A stretch of 15,701 nt of DNA, from the NCBI GenBank assembly GCA_013389125.1, contig JACADX010000173.1:1-15701 (forward strand), written 5' to 3'. A model generated the notes under the pieces. It saw only the letters and a list, made by a program, of their open reading frames with translations, was not told where the DNA came from and did no database searches. Shown here piece by piece: positions 15,112 through 15,701 of the stretch. Source of the DNA: Parvularculaceae bacterium (GTDB lineage Bacteria; Pseudomonadota; Alphaproteobacteria; Caulobacterales; Parvularculaceae). Each line of letters begins with the position of its first letter. Within the stretch, counting starts at the first letter, position 1. The position numbers and the translations under genes were made by a program.

Positions 15112-15701
15112 ATGCTGAGAAAGACAATCGTCGCCGCGTCAGCGGCGATGCTGCCGATTGCGCCGGGCGCGTCGCGCGCGGCGAATTTCGAACCGGGATT
15201 TGACGGCGCCTGGGCAGGCGTCATCTCGGTCATCGACACAAGCCTCTACAATCCGACGCCTCTTCCGGACGAACTTGGAACGGCGATCGATACGATGAAG
15301 CTTGAAATCGCGATCGAGATCGAGGGGGCCGCGGCCCGGGTCTACATCAAGAACGACAACGGCTGGAAAGAGGTGAAACGGGGCAGTTTCGACATCGTCG
15401 TTCACAAGACGAACGCAGTGGTCGCCGCGATCGACTCGAACGTCGCAAAGGACATGTCAGCCGGCTGGGTCGAGACTTGGAATTTCACCTTGACCCACAA
15501 AGACGACAAGGCGCTCTACGCCTACTGGGTGCGCGCAGTGAACAACTATCATCTCGCCGCCGGCGAACCCTATGCGCGTTTCATGGTGAGCGGCGTCGCG
15601 GAACTCGCTCCTTCCGACCCGATACCGGGGCCAGGTCGCTTCTCCGTGTCGGAAGATCGCGAAGTCGGCGCCTGCCTGCCGTCGACGCTTTTATGCGGCG
15701 A
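15112..15701 (+). CDS. Secreted protein of unknown function, 3' end outside the window
   Basis: The frame is open from the ATG at 15112 to the right edge, giving 196 whole codons without a stop. A run of five G bases (15100-15104) lies 7 bases upstream as a ribosome-binding site. Residues 1-24 look like a Sec signal peptide: MLRKT, then a hydrophobic Ala-rich core, then GASRA-A as a likely cleavage site. The mature part begins NFEPGFDGAWAGVISVID and is rich in beta-strand-like alternation, with several Trp residues (DGAWAG, GWKEV, GWVETW, YAYWVR). Two Cys lie near the visible end (GACLPSTLLCG), possibly a disulfide. I do not recognise the family. It is divergent from the membrane glycosyltransferase-like gene. 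Confidence 0.7.
   Translation, partial: MLRKTIVAASAAMLPIAPGASRAANFEPGFDGAWAGVISVIDTSLYNPTPLPDELGTAIDTMKLEIAIEIEGAAARVYIKNDNGWKEVKRGSFDIVVHKTNAVVAAIDSNVAKDMSAGWVETWNFTLTHKDDKALYAYWVRAVNNYHLAAGEPYARFMVSGVAELAPSDPIPGPGRFSVSEDREVGACLPSTLLCG

Overview
The window comes from a GC-rich, hopanoid-producing bacterium, most likely an alphaproteobacterium. This rests on the strong G/C bias at third codon positions, the bacterial-type hpn gene set linked to ispH and ispA, and frequent ATGA/GTGA gene overlaps. I cannot name the genus from the sequence alone. Nearly all of the window is coding, and no gene-free stretch exceeds 300 bases.

Layout from left to right: the 3' end of a small membrane protein (+); ispA, farnesyl diphosphate synthase (-); a YbjN-like protein with a C-terminal zinc ribbon (-); a divergent promoter region; ispH then hpnH (+); hpnG, hpnE, hpnD and hpnC as a tight operon (-); hpnB (+), divergent from hpnC; a short gap between convergent genes; hpnA, a paraoxonase-like lipoprotein and a sulfotransferase as a second operon (-); tRNA-Asp(GTC) (-); a large polytopic membrane glycosyltransferase-like protein (-); and the 5' part of a secreted protein of unknown function (+).

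Together the genes nearly complete a pathway from the last MEP-pathway step to extended hopanoids. IspH makes IPP/DMAPP and IspA makes FPP. HpnD, HpnC and HpnE turn two FPP into squalene. HpnH adds adenosine to diploptene and HpnG removes adenine to give ribosylhopane. HpnA and HpnB are the hopanoid-associated dehydrogenase and glycosyltransferase. The squalene-hopene cyclase (shc/hpnF), often found between hpnE and hpnG, is not in this window; those two genes instead overlap by ATGA.

Three things stand out. First, hpnH carries an in-frame amber codon (TAG, 4111-4113) inside a cysteine-rich motif, with clear HpnH-like sequence continuing in frame for another 80 codons. Second, hpnD contains an in-frame, low-complexity insert of about 40 codons that looks like a dispersed palindromic repeat. 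Third, hpnA is translationally coupled to a calcium-site-retaining paraoxonase/arylesterase-like lipoprotein and sits downstream of a sulfotransferase, a possible accessory hopanoid-modification module.
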